Positions 34,377-42,334 of a DNA stretch of 64,000 nucleotides are shown here, in pieces. A program made the translations under genes and the position numbers. Position 1 is the stretch's first letter. Each line of letters opens with the position of its first letter. The DNA is from an uncultured Solirubrobacterales bacterium. Lineage in GTDB: Bacteria > Actinomycetota > Thermoleophilia > Solirubrobacterales > 70-9. The notes beneath the pieces are model-generated. The model saw nothing but the letters and a program-made list of their open reading frames with translations. It made no database searches and was not told the origin of the DNA. The stretch is from assembly GCA_903939845.1 (NCBI GenBank), contig CAJAIJ010000020.1, positions 1 to 64,000 on the forward strand, written 5' to 3'.

Positions 34377-34396
34377 GGCCCGGAACCGGCCGGGCC
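34377..34396 (+). terminator. Hairpin after the helicase gene
   Basis: GGCCCGG/CCGGGCC stem with a 6-base loop directly after the stop codon; no T tract. A second small palindrome, GTGCCA-AA-TGGCAC, follows at 34411-34424. Confidence 0.4.
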
Positions 34397-34431
34397 ATCT
34401 AGCCGGATAAGTGCCAAATGGCACACGGCTG

Positions 34432-34437
34432 TTGACT
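34432..34437 (+). promoter_or_regulatory. Candidate -35 element of the cold shock gene
   Basis: TTGACT lies about 135 bases before the cold shock start. The best downstream TAnnnT (TAGGTT, 34459-34464) is 21 bases away, too far for a standard promoter, so the pair is uncertain. The 34377-34571 gap then holds a leader of about 100 bases, as is usual for cspA genes. Confidence 0.3.
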
Positions 34438-34571
34438 TTCCTGCTACGGTCGCCGGGTTAGGTTGAGCCAATAGGTTCGACGAGAAGGTGTTTCGCGCTC
34501 GCAGTCGTTGCTTCGCACCAGTCGTGTTCAGCATCATCCGCGTTTCGCAGCACCCGCATTTGGAGGAATAA

Positions 34572-34775
34572 ATGCCGACTGGCACAGTGAAGTGGTTCAG
34601 CGATGAAAAGGGTTTCGGGTTCATTACCCCGGACGACGGATCCAAGGATGTCTTCGTACATCACTCGGCCATCCAGGCCGATGGGTTCCGCACCCTCGCT
34701 GAAGGCGCCAAGGTCGAGTACGAGGCAGAGGACGGACCCAAGGGTCCGGCCGCAGCTTCGGTCTCTGCGATCTAG
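34572..34775 (+). CDS. Cold shock domain protein (CspA family)
   Basis: A 67-residue single-stranded nucleic acid-binding protein. RNP1 (KGFGFI) and RNP2 (VFVHHSAI) are intact in the frame [27 protein letters not shown] precedes the ATG at good spacing. It acts as an RNA chaperone or antiterminator; a long untranslated leader suggests post-transcriptional control. It is paired with the DEAD-box helicase upstream and closed by a strong terminator. Confidence 0.97.
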   Translation: MPTGTVKWFSDEKGFGFITPDDGSKDVFVHHSAIQADGFRTLAEGAKVEYEAEDGPKGPAAASVSAI

Positions 34776-34803
34776 GCAGCTGCCAAAAGCAGTTCGTGCG
34801 AGC

Positions 34804-34830
34804 GCGCCCGCCATTCGGCGGGCGCTTCGC
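34804..34830 (+). terminator. Terminator of the cold shock gene
   Basis: Perfect 9-base stem GCGCCCGCC/GGCGGGCGC with a 4-base loop (ATTC), followed by TTCGCGTTTC. Confidence 0.7.
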
Positions 34831-34866
34831 GTTTCAGGGGCCGAACGCATGGCTGGCCTCTCCCCC

Positions 34867-34872
34867 TACTCT
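34867..34872 (+). promoter_or_regulatory. Candidate -10 element for a leaderless upstream ORF
   Basis: TACTCT ends 6 bases before the ATG at 34879, which opens a 19-codon reading frame leading into the metallo-hydrolase gene. Confidence 0.35.
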
Positions 34873-34878
34873 TGGCCC

Positions 34879-34938
34879 ATGAGAGGTTTCGTGATCCCGA
34901 TCTCGGTTTCCCCGGGCCCCGCCAGAGGTTCAGCATGA
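34879..34938 (+). CDS. Possible 19-residue leader peptide coupled to the metallo-hydrolase gene
   Basis: ATG 34879 opens a short frame (MRGFVIPISVSPGPARGSA) whose TGA overlaps the ATG of the next gene (ATGA). A TACTCT box 6 bases upstream would give a leaderless mRNA starting at this ATG. It may serve only to deliver ribosomes to the metallo-hydrolase. It could equally be chance. Confidence 0.3.
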   Translation: MRGFVIPISVSPGPARGSA

Positions 34939-35834
34939 GCGTGGAGCCGGTCGCGATCGACGCGATGATGTTCGGTGACCCGAACCGGCTATCGCCATGG
35001 GTGATCCCGGCCGACTGCCCTGCGGTCATCGATCCCGGCCCGACGTCCTCCGCCGCGACCGTGCTCGAAGAGCTCGAACGACTGGGCATCGAGAGCCTCG
35101 GGGCGATCGTGATGACTCACATCCACCTCGACCATGCCGGCGGTGCCGGAGTCCTGGCCGAGGCCCACCCCGAGGCGAAGCTGTTCATCCACGAACGGGT
35201 TGCCGGACTACTGGTCGAGCCTGCCCGACTGGTCGAGGGCGTCAGGGAGGTTTGGGGTGAGGTGGTCGAGTCGGCTTTCGGCCTTCCCGTCCCGGTAGAG
35301 GCCGAACGGGTGGTGGCGCTGGATGAAGGGGGCCGGGTCGACCTCGGCAACGTGACCCTCGAGGCGATTGCCACCCCGGGCCACACGAGGGCCCATCTGG
35401 CCTTCCTTGAACCCGGCGGAGGATCGCTCTTCGTCGGTGATGCGATCGGAGTCCAGGTCGCGGGGAGCGAAGTCATCCGATCCTCCACTCCTCCCTCCGA
35501 CTACTCGCGCCCGGCAGCCGAGGAATCGATCCGGAAGCTCTCCGGAATCGGGGCCGGACGAATACTCCTCCCCCACTTCGGCGAAGCCCGACCCGACCCC
35601 GATACCGTCCTCGACTCGGCGCTCGAGGCGCTGGGCCGGTGGCACGAAGCCTTCGAACGGGCCGGTGGCGATCCCTCTGCAGAGGCCCCGGAAGTCATCT
35701 TCGAGGACCTGGTCGAAGAAATCGAAGAGGTGCCGGAGGGCGTGCGGTCGGCATTCGATGCAGTCAACCCGGCCTGGCTGAACTTCGCCGGAATGACGGC
35801 CGAGCGTGAACGCCTGGAACGGAAGGCTCGATGA
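34935..35834 (+). CDS. MBL-fold metallo-hydrolase
   Basis: A 299-residue metallo-beta-lactamase-fold protein. Metal motif THIHLDHAGG (HxHxDH), second His in IATPGHTRAHLAF, Asp in LFVGDAIGVQV and the last His in ILLPHFGEA are all present, so a dinuclear site is expected. The C-terminal 60 residues are acidic and helical. Substrate unknown; glyoxalase II-like or quinolone-lactonase-like roles are possible. AGAGG precedes ATG 34935. Its last codons overlap the aminotransferase start (ATGA), so the two form an operon. Confidence 0.86.
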   Translation: MSVEPVAIDAMMFGDPNRLSPWVIPADCPAVIDPGPTSSAATVLEELERLGIESLGAIVMTHIHLDHAGGAGVLAEAHPEAKLFIHERVAGLLVEPARLVEGVREVWGEVVESAFGLPVPVEAERVVALDEGGRVDLGNVTLEAIATPGHTRAHLAFLEPGGGSLFVGDAIGVQVAGSEVIRSSTPPSDYSRPAAEESIRKLSGIGAGRILLPHFGEARPDPDTVLDSALEALGRWHEAFERAGGDPSAEAPEVIFEDLVEEIEEVPEGVRSAFDAVNPAWLNFAGMTAERERLERKAR

Positions 35835-36991
35835 ACCCCGGAACCGGGCACGATCCCGAAACGTTGGATCTGGAGACGCTGCGAGGACGACAGAGCCTGA
35901 AGTGGACCGCGTTCGAGCGGGATGTCCTGCCGGCCTGGGTGGCAGAGACCGATTTCCGACCGCCCGAAGCTGTCCGTGATGCCCTGTTCGAAGCCATCGA
36001 GATCGGCGATACCGGATACCCGAATCCCGGTGCGGCGGGACTCGACCGGGCCTTCGCCGGCTTCGCCGAAAGACAGTTCGGATGGAGGGTGCAGCCCGGA
36101 CGGGTGACCGCCGTGGCCGACGTCGTAGGCGGGATCTCGTCGCTGCTCGATCTCGTAACCGAACCTGGCGACGGAGTGATCATCAATCCACCGGTCTATC
36201 CCCCTTTCTTCACCGTGGTCGAACAGCTCGGCAGGAGAGTGGTCGAGGTCCCGCTGGCAGATGGAGACTCGCTCGACCTCGCCGGGATCGAGAGAGCGAT
36301 TGACGGGGGTGCGAAGGCCATCCTTCTCTGCAACCCGCACAACCCGACCGGAACCGTCTTCGACGGCGATGACCTCCGGTCCCTGGCCGAGATCGCAGAC
36401 GCCTCCGATGTCGAGGTGATCAGTGACGAAATCCATGCCCCGCTCGTACTCGACCTCATCCCCCACACACCCTGGTTGACCGTCTCCGAAGAAGCAAGAA
36501 AGACCGGGTTCTGTGTCACGTCGGCCTCGAAGGCATTCAACCTCCCGGGGCTGTCCTGCGCGGTGATCGCCACCGCCAGCGACGAGAAGGCCGCCACGGT
36601 CGAGCGACTTCCTTTCGTCGCGAAGCACCCCTCGCACCTCGGCGTGATCGCCTCTTCCACGGCCTTTCGGGAGTGCGACGACTGGCTGGAAGGCCTGAGG
36701 AGGCGACTCAGAAGCAACCGGGATCTACTCGGAGAGCTGCTGGCCGAGAGGGTCCCGGCCGTCGGCTGGACGCCGCCCGCTGCCGGCTACCTGGCCTGGC
36801 TCGACTTCCGGGGGCTCGGGCTCGGCGAGGACCCGGCGGCCCTGATCCTGGAGCGCGGCAGGGTGGCCCTGAGCGGCGGGGTTCCTTTTGGCCCTGGGGG
36901 CGAAGGCTACTGTCGACTCAACTTCGGAACCTCGCCGGATTTGATCGAGATGGCCGTAGACGGGATCGCCCGGGCCCTGGTCAGAACCTGA
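35831..36991 (+). CDS. MalY/PatB-family aminotransferase (cystathionine beta-lyase-like)
   Basis: A 386-residue PLP enzyme of fold type I. Seen: LKWTAFERDVLPAWVAETDF at the start (the MalY/PatB W-x-x-x-D/E opening), INPPVYPPFF, ILLCNPHNPTGTVF, VISDEIHAPLVL with the pyridine-N Asp, and Schiff-base Lys in TSASKAFNLPGL. These features favour C-S beta-lyase activity on cystathionine or cysteine conjugates over transamination. It is coupled by ATGA to the metallo-hydrolase. It converges on cfa with a 10-base gap. Confidence 0.88.
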   Translation: MNPGTGHDPETLDLETLRGRQSLKWTAFERDVLPAWVAETDFRPPEAVRDALFEAIEIGDTGYPNPGAAGLDRAFAGFAERQFGWRVQPGRVTAVADVVGGISSLLDLVTEPGDGVIINPPVYPPFFTVVEQLGRRVVEVPLADGDSLDLAGIERAIDGGAKAILLCNPHNPTGTVFDGDDLRSLAEIADASDVEVISDEIHAPLVLDLIPHTPWLTVSEEARKTGFCVTSASKAFNLPGLSCAVIATASDEKAATVERLPFVAKHPSHLGVIASSTAFRECDDWLEGLRRRLRSNRDLLGELLAERVPAVGWTPPAAGYLAWLDFRGLGLGEDPAALILERGRVALSGGVPFGPGGEGYCRLNFGTSPDLIEMAVDGIARALVRT

Positions 36992-37001
36992 CCTGAAGCG
37001 T

Positions 37002-38312
37002 TCAGCCGTCGACCTCTGCCCCTTCGGGCAGGCGCTCGACGAAGGATGGTCTGGCCAGCGGGAGGCCGTGGTCGGCCCCCGGGACCGTGGTCAGGAGCTG
37101 GAATATCGATACGTCGCCCCGCTCGAAGGCCAGAGCGCTTGCCGCCATGTAGAGCCGCCAGACCCGCTCGCGTTCGGGGCCGACCTCGGCGATCGCGGCA
37201 TCCCGGGAATCGACCAGGTTGGCAACCCAGTGGCGCAGGGTGAGGGCGTAATGCTCGCGCATCGACTCGGCATCCCGTAGCTCCTGACCGGAGCGTTCGA
37301 TCGCATCGATCACGTGGTTGACCTCATGGAGCTCGCCGTCCGGGAAGACGTAGCGCTCGATGAAGGTGTTGGGCATGTCCTCGTCCTCGTGGATCTGACA
37401 GATGCCGTGGTGCAGGGCCAGACCTCCGGGCCGCACCAGGTCATGCACAACCTGCATGTAGCGATCGAGCTGGCTGGCACCGACGTGCTCGAACATCCCC
37501 ACGGAGACGACCTTGTCATAGGGGCCGTCCGAGACTTCGCGGTAGTCCTGGATCCGGACCTCGAGGCGATCCGAGAGCCCGGCGTCCCGGATCGCTGCAC
37601 GGGCGTACTCGGCCTGGGCCTCCGACAGCGTCACACCCACACCCCTCACCCCGTAATTCCGGGCAGCGTGGATCAGGAGGGAACCCCAGCCGCACCCGAT
37701 GTCCAGCATGCGGTCCTCCGGTGTGAGCCTCAGCTTCCGGCAGATCACGTCCAACTTCCGGGTCTGGGCGTCTTCGAGCGAGTCGTCGGGCGTCTCGAAG
37801 TAGGCGCATGAATAGACCATCGTCGGGCCTAGGAACATCCGGTAGAAGTCGTTGGAGACGTCGTAGTGGTGGCTGATCACTTCACGATCGCGTCGCAGCG
37901 AATGCAGACCGCCACTCGGACGGGCCTCGCACTCGGGCGGACTCGGCGGCGGGACCTTGATCGCGCCAAGTCCGACAATGATCCTCAGCGCCTCGAGCTT
38001 CTCGCGCATGGTGAAGTCGAATCCGTAAAGCCTCGAACCCTTGGACATGACCCGATAGAGGTCGCCCTCCAGTTCGACATCACCGGCTACCCAGGCCCGA
38101 CCGATTCCGAGCTGATCAGGCCTCATCACTGCGTACTGGAGGGCCCTTTTGTTGTTGACGACGATGGTGTCTTCGGCCTCGCCCTGGCTGCCGGGGCCGA
38201 ACTCCGAACCGTCCCAGAAGCGAACGGCCGCAGGGAGCGGCCCATCGATCCTCTTCTCGACACCCTCGACCAGACCTCTGAACCGATCCGCGATACCGCC
38301 CGTTGAGTACAT
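37002..38312 (-). CDS. cfa: Cyclopropane-fatty-acyl-phospholipid synthase
   Basis: A 436-residue SAM-dependent enzyme that methylenates double bonds of membrane lipid acyl chains. The N-terminal lipid-binding domain is followed by ISHHYDVSNDFYRMFLGPTMVYSCAYF, the SAM motif LDIGCGWGSLLIHAA, GVTLSEAQAEYA, SVGMFEHVG and the catalytic-region HHGICQIHEDEDMPNTFIERYVFPDGEL. All core residues of the family are in place. TAACCT ends 7 bases before the ATG (leaderless pattern). It is divergent neither from padR nor coupled to it; the padR gene lies 52 bases upstream on the same strand. Confidence 0.94.
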   Translation of the reverse strand: MYSTGGIADRFRGLVEGVEKRIDGPLPAAVRFWDGSEFGPGSQGEAEDTIVVNNKRALQYAVMRPDQLGIGRAWVAGDVELEGDLYRVMSKGSRLYGFDFTMREKLEALRIIVGLGAIKVPPPSPPECEARPSGGLHSLRRDREVISHHYDVSNDFYRMFLGPTMVYSCAYFETPDDSLEDAQTRKLDVICRKLRLTPEDRMLDIGCGWGSLLIHAARNYGVRGVGVTLSEAQAEYARAAIRDAGLSDRLEVRIQDYREVSDGPYDKVVSVGMFEHVGASQLDRYMQVVHDLVRPGGLALHHGICQIHEDEDMPNTFIERYVFPDGELHEVNHVIDAIERSGQELRDAESMREHYALTLRHWVANLVDSRDAAIAEVGPERERVWRLYMAASALAFERGDVSIFQLLTTVPGADHGLPLARPSFVERLPEGAEVDG

Positions 38313-38319
38313 GTTGCCG

Positions 38320-38325
38320 AGGTTA
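38320..38325 (-). promoter_or_regulatory. Candidate -10 element of cfa
   Basis: Reads TAACCT on the minus strand, 7 bases before the cfa ATG at 38312. Confidence 0.4.
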
Positions 38326-38364
38326 CCCCGACCGGCTTCCCGTTTCCACCCTTGCGGGATTCGG

Positions 38365-38820
38365 TCAGGACCCGTACACCTCGGACTTGATCAACCCGAT
38401 CGACCTGATCGCCGAATCGAGGAACGGCTCCATCTCGGTCCTGAGCCGCCCGTACTCGGCCTCGCCCTGGTCCGTAATCGAGTAGAACCGCCTGGTGCGA
38501 CGGTCTGGATGCTCCCAGTCGCCGACGATCAGGCCCCGCTCCTCGAGAGACCTGAGTAGTGGATACATCGTGTTCGGGTTGACCGAGACCAGGCCCTGAG
38601 TCATGCCCTCGATCGAATCGATCAGGTGGTTTCCGTAAGAGGGCTCTTCCCTGATGAGATGGAGGACGAGGAGCGGAAAGAGGTCCCTGCGGCGCATCTC
38701 GCCTCCGAACACGTCGGAGGGCCTCCCGCCCTGCCTGCGGGTCCGGCCGGGGGCTCCGGGGGCCCGGCTGGTCGCCTCGGCGACGGCTTCGCTGAGGGGT
38801 TCTGCGCTCTTCTCGGCCAT
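38365..38820 (-). CDS. PadR-family transcriptional regulator
   Basis: A 151-residue winged-helix regulator. After an Ala/Pro-rich N-terminus of about 45 residues comes the PadR domain: RRDLFPLLVLHLIREEPSYGNHLIDSIE, NPNTMYPLLRSLEERGLIVGDWE and RRFYSITDQGEAEYGRL. The recognition helix pattern (N-T-x-Y-P-L-L) is typical. A TAGACT box 7 bases before ATG 38820 suggests a leaderless message. It is divergent from recD2 and just upstream of cfa; either could be its target. Confidence 0.88.
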   Translation of the reverse strand: MAEKSAEPLSEAVAEATSRAPGAPGRTRRQGGRPSDVFGGEMRRRDLFPLLVLHLIREEPSYGNHLIDSIEGMTQGLVSVNPNTMYPLLRSLEERGLIVGDWEHPDRRTRRFYSITDQGEAEYGRLRTEMEPFLDSAIRSIGLIKSEVYGS

Positions 38821-38827
38821 CGCGACG

Positions 38828-38833
38828 AGTCTA
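38828..38833 (-). promoter_or_regulatory. Candidate -10 element of the PadR gene
   Basis: Reads TAGACT on the minus strand, 7 bases before the ATG at 38820. Confidence 0.4.
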
Positions 38834-38905
38834 CGCACCGGAGCCGTGGTTCCGATCGGAGTCGACCGGAGAGTCGCTCCGGGCCTGCCACTACCCTCAG
38901 ATGAG

Positions 38906-41050
38906 ATGCCCGACCGACTGTTCGAAGACGAATCCCGTTTCGAAGGCGTCGTCGAGGTCCTCCACCGGATCTTCGTCGCCGACGACGACGGCTTCGCGAT
39001 CCTCGAAGTCAGGGACGGCGACGGGGAAGAGATCACCCTGACCGGGACGGTGGCCCATCTGTCACCGGGCGAGAAGGCCCGGGTGGTGGGAACCTGGGAG
39101 CACCACGACAGATACGGACCCCAGCTCAAGGCCGAGACTGCGCTGCCGATGGATCCAGAGGATCGCGAGGGCCAGGTCGCCTACCTGAGCACGCTCAAAC
39201 ACATCGGACCGGTCCGGGCCGAAAGGCTCTGTGACAAATTCGGGGTCGAGGTGCTGGATCGGATCGCGGCCGACCCGGCCGGTGCCTTCGGCTCCCTGCC
39301 GCGGATGAGCCGCAAACAGGCCGAAGCTGCAGCAGAGAGCTGGTACGAGTCCCGTGCGGTCCGGGACCTCCATGTCGAGCTGGCGCCCTACGGACTGGCC
39401 CACCTGGCCCACCGGATCCATTCCCGCTTCGGAGATCGGGCGATGAAGACGATCCAGGAGGACCCTTATGCACTGACAGAGGTCGAGGGGGTCGGCTTCA
39501 AGCGGGCGGACACGATCGCACTCGGGTCAGGGGTCCCGCCGGAGTCCGACCGGCGGGCTCAGGCCGCAGCCGTGTTTCTGCTCGGCGAGTCAGAGAAGCG
39601 TGGGCATACCCACCTGCCCGAGAACGTCCTCGCCCGGGATCTGGCAGGAATGCTGGGCTACCGGCCCGAGCAGTCCGTGATCCTCTCTGCACCGGGACTG
39701 TCGGAAGAGGAAGGCCGCCTGTACAGGACGGTCACGCTCGAGCGCGAAAGGCGGGTGGCCGACGACCTCGCCGAGCGGGCCGCGGAGCCGGCCTGGCTCG
39801 AGCTGGAACCGATCGCTCCATCGGACGGGGAGTTGACCGACGAGCAGTGGCGTGCGGTCGAGGGCGCCTTCGCGGCAAGGGTTTCGGTCGTGACCGGTGG
39901 CCCCGGCGTCGGCAAGACGGTCTGCACCGAGGCGATCGTCTCGGTCGCCCTCGAGAACGACCTCCGGATCTCGCTCTGTGCCCCGACCGGGAGGGCGGCC
40001 CGCCGCCTCACCGAAGCGACCGGCAAAGAAGCCGAGACGATCCACCGGCTGCTCGAGTGGCGGCCCGGGAGCGAGCCCACCTTCAAACCGGGACATCCGC
40101 TGCCGACCGACATGGTGGTGGTCGACGAGGCCTCGATGATCAACCTCCACATGGCCGAGGTCCTGCTTGCCGGCATCGGCCCCGAAACCCACATCGTCTT
40201 CGTCGGTGATGCCGACCAGCTGCCACCGGTCGGAGCGGGTCGTCCCTTTGCCGACCTGGTCGATTCCGGGGTGGTGCCGGTGACCCGTCTGACTCACATC
40301 TTCCGTCAGGCCGCCCGGTCGATGATCACCACGGCGGCCCACGAGGTGAACCGGGGCAATCCCCCTCACCTCGAACCTGGAGCGGATCAGGAGCGTGACT
40401 TCTTCTTTCTCGAGCGGCAGACCCCGGAGAAGGTCAGAGACGCCGTGGTCGACCTGGTCGCCGAACGGGTCGGGGCGGGCCTCGGCCTCGACCCGGTCCG
40501 TGATGCCCAGGTCCTGGCGCCGATCTACCGGGGCGAGGCCGGGATCGATGCACTCAACGAACTGCTGCAGGACCGGCTGAACCCCGACGGAGCCCCGGCT
40601 CTCGACGATCGGTTCCGGCTGGGAGACCGCCTGATCCAGACCAGGAATTCCCACGAACTCGGTCTGATGAACGGGACGATCTGCTTCCTGGTCGAAGACG
40701 ATCCCGAGGAGAGCACCGCGATTCTCGAGACTGACGACGGCGAGACCGTAGTGATGCCCTACGAGGAGGCCGACGATCTGAAACTTGCCTATGCCATCTC
40801 GGTCCACAAATCCCAGGGATGCGAGATACCGGTCGTCGTCTTCGTCTGCCACCGGTCTCACTCCGGGATGCTCACGCGGCCGCTGATCTACACGGCCATC
40901 ACCCGTGCAAAGAAGATGTGCGTCCTGGTCGGCGACAGGCCCGCCCTGGATCGGGGCGTCACCAGGGACGAGTCGGGCAGCCGCCACTCATCTCTGGCCG
41001 AGCGACTGACACGTGCCAGCTCGGACCGCTCGGCAGGTATGCACGAATAG
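38906..41050 (+). CDS. recD2: RecD2-type ATP-dependent DNA helicase
   Basis: A 714-residue SF1B 5'-3' helicase. The N-terminal OB-like domain (FEGVVEVLHRIFVADDDGFAILEV) and tandem helix-hairpin-helix modules (TLKHIGPVRAERLCDKFG; PYALTEVEGVGFKRAD) mark RecD2 rather than RecBCD RecD. Motor motifs: I TGGPGVGKT, Ia LCAPTGRAA, II VVVDEASM, III VGDADQLPPVGAG, and late AYAISVHKSQGCEIPVVV and YTAITRAK. TACCCT lies 8 bases before ATG 38906. RecBC partners are absent here, as usual for RecD2 in repair of replication forks. Confidence 0.92.
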   Translation: MPDRLFEDESRFEGVVEVLHRIFVADDDGFAILEVRDGDGEEITLTGTVAHLSPGEKARVVGTWEHHDRYGPQLKAETALPMDPEDREGQVAYLSTLKHIGPVRAERLCDKFGVEVLDRIAADPAGAFGSLPRMSRKQAEAAAESWYESRAVRDLHVELAPYGLAHLAHRIHSRFGDRAMKTIQEDPYALTEVEGVGFKRADTIALGSGVPPESDRRAQAAAVFLLGESEKRGHTHLPENVLARDLAGMLGYRPEQSVILSAPGLSEEEGRLYRTVTLERERRVADDLAERAAEPAWLELEPIAPSDGELTDEQWRAVEGAFAARVSVVTGGPGVGKTVCTEAIVSVALENDLRISLCAPTGRAARRLTEATGKEAETIHRLLEWRPGSEPTFKPGHPLPTDMVVVDEASMINLHMAEVLLAGIGPETHIVFVGDADQLPPVGAGRPFADLVDSGVVPVTRLTHIFRQAARSMITTAAHEVNRGNPPHLEPGADQERDFFFLERQTPEKVRDAVVDLVAERVGAGLGLDPVRDAQVLAPIYRGEAGIDALNELLQDRLNPDGAPALDDRFRLGDRLIQTRNSHELGLMNGTICFLVEDDPEESTAILETDDGETVVMPYEEADDLKLAYAISVHKSQGCEIPVVVFVCHRSHSGMLTRPLIYTAITRAKKMCVLVGDRPALDRGVTRDESGSRHSSLAERLTRASSDRSAGMHE

Positions 41051-41057
41051 AGCCGCC

Positions 41058-41654
41058 CTAGCGGGCTCGGGGATCAGGCCCGAAGAGGACCTCGACCCGA
41101 TATCTGGTCGCCTTCTCCGATGTCCCGAAGGCAGTGCAGAGCGAAGGGACGTCGATGCCGTTGATCTCGACGTGCTCCCTGACGAGGTGCTCGGGCATCA
41201 ACATCGCGGCGGCGAAGGCGTCGGCCTCTCGCTCGACCGGGATCGACACCCGGCCGGCACCCTCGAGGTCTTCTTCGACCTCGACCTTGCGACAGAAGAT
41301 CGTGGGCCTCGCTCGCTCCTGATGCATCACGTAGTGGCCCAGCTCGTGGCCGATCGTGAACCTCTTGCGCCCTTCCCACTGACGTGCCTCGGCCGCATTC
41401 ACCCAGATCTCTCCATCGGCAACGAGCAGCAGCCCCGAAACGTTCTCGCTCCGTTCAGCCGCCAGGCCCGGCGCCCTGGTCATGTCCTCGACCAGCCTGA
41501 TCAGGAGTCCGAACGAGTTCGAGACGATCTGCTCGACCGGAACCGGAAGGCTCTCACCGTCCCAGATGAACTCGGGGACCCGGTCGAGGAGTCCGTAGAC
41601 GGTGTTCTCGATCGACTCCCTGTGATCGGGAGCCGGGAGGCGATCTCCGCTCAA
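41058..41654 (-). CDS. ImmA/IrrE-family metallo-endopeptidase
   Basis: A 198-residue zinc protease. The active site is FTIGHELGHYVMH (HExxH), with the third ligand region in the downstream EREADAFAAAMLMPEHLV helix typical of ImmA/IrrE. Family members cut a partner regulator to switch on genes (ImmR in ICEBs1, DdrO in Deinococcus). The start is TTG 41654, overlapping the upstream stop (TTGA), so it is translationally coupled to the 222-residue unknown protein, the obvious candidate substrate or partner. It converges with recD2, 7 bases apart. Confidence 0.88.
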   Translation of the reverse strand: MSGDRLPAPDHRESIENTVYGLLDRVPEFIWDGESLPVPVEQIVSNSFGLLIRLVEDMTRAPGLAAERSENVSGLLLVADGEIWVNAAEARQWEGRKRFTIGHELGHYVMHQERARPTIFCRKVEVEEDLEGAGRVSIPVEREADAFAAAMLMPEHLVREHVEINGIDVPSLCTAFGTSEKATRYRVEVLFGPDPRAR

Positions 41655-42319
41655 TCGCCCGCCCCGGCCGACGGACCTCCGGTGAAGAGGCGATCGATCC
41701 GCTCGGAGCCCCGGTGTGGTTCGGAATCGAACCCGGACGGCACCCCGTACGCCACGGTCTGTCCGGGATCGGTGGGAGTCCTGGCGTAGACGAGCCCTTC
41801 GCCCTCGCCGCCCGGGACCTTCCTCCCGATTGCCCGACCTGCATCTCCCAGCGCCTCCCCACTCGTCCTGAGGATCTTCCCGAGAGCATCGAGTACTCGG
41901 TTCGAAACACCCGAGGAATCGAGCGTCCCCCATGTCATCCGGTGAAAGTACTCGCCGACCTGTTCGAGCTCATCCGGTGTGTCGGCACCGAGATCGCCTG
42001 CGAGCTCGGCCACTACCTGCTCCCGCTTGAGTCGGTTCTCGTGCATCAGGGCCGGGATCAGTTCGGGCCAGTCACCGGAGGGACATCTCGCCGCCTCGAA
42101 GACCCGCTCGGTGATCCGCTCCGCCCTCGACATCGCGAATCCGTCCGGATCCCACCTCCGCGGAGGAGTGGTCATGAGGAACAGGTCCATCTGTTCCTCG
42201 AGGTCGCCCCTCTCGTGCTCGGAAACCATCTCGAGGTAGGGCGTGGGGTCGACGTCGCCCTCCTTCCATGCGGCGGCGAACCTCTTCATTACCTGGTCGA
42301 TCTTGGTCTGCCGGTCCAT
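41651..42319 (-). CDS. Unknown protein between sigma factor and ImmA protease (candidate anti-sigma or repressor)
   Basis: A 222-residue soluble protein with no recognised full-length family. Residues 1-50 are helical and acidic (MKRFAAAWKEGDVDPTPYLEMV). Residues about 88-150 have the spacing of an Xre-like helix-turn-helix (NRLKREQVVAELAGDLGADTPDELEQVGEYFHRMTWG). The C-terminal 60 residues are loop-rich. It starts 15 bases after the sigma-factor gene and overlaps the protease gene. By analogy with ImmR/DdrO it may be the regulated, protease-sensitive element, but this is inference. Confidence 0.55.
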   Translation of the reverse strand: MDRQTKIDQVMKRFAAAWKEGDVDPTPYLEMVSEHERGDLEEQMDLFLMTTPPRRWDPDGFAMSRAERITERVFEAARCPSGDWPELIPALMHENRLKREQVVAELAGDLGADTPDELEQVGEYFHRMTWGTLDSSGVSNRVLDALGKILRTSGEALGDAGRAIGRKVPGGEGEGLVYARTPTDPGQTVAYGVPSGFDSEPHRGSERIDRLFTGGPSAGAGD

Positions 42320-42334
42320 GTTGGTGCGTTCCGC

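Noticed and set aside
34377-34571. Possible riboswitch in the cold shock leader
   Set aside because: No conserved riboswitch core was found; a long leader is normal for cold shock genes.
38654-38905. 84 extra codons upstream of recD2
   Set aside because: They lie antisense to padR and have no RecD2-like sequence; the conserved protein begins at ATG 38906, next to a TACCCT box.
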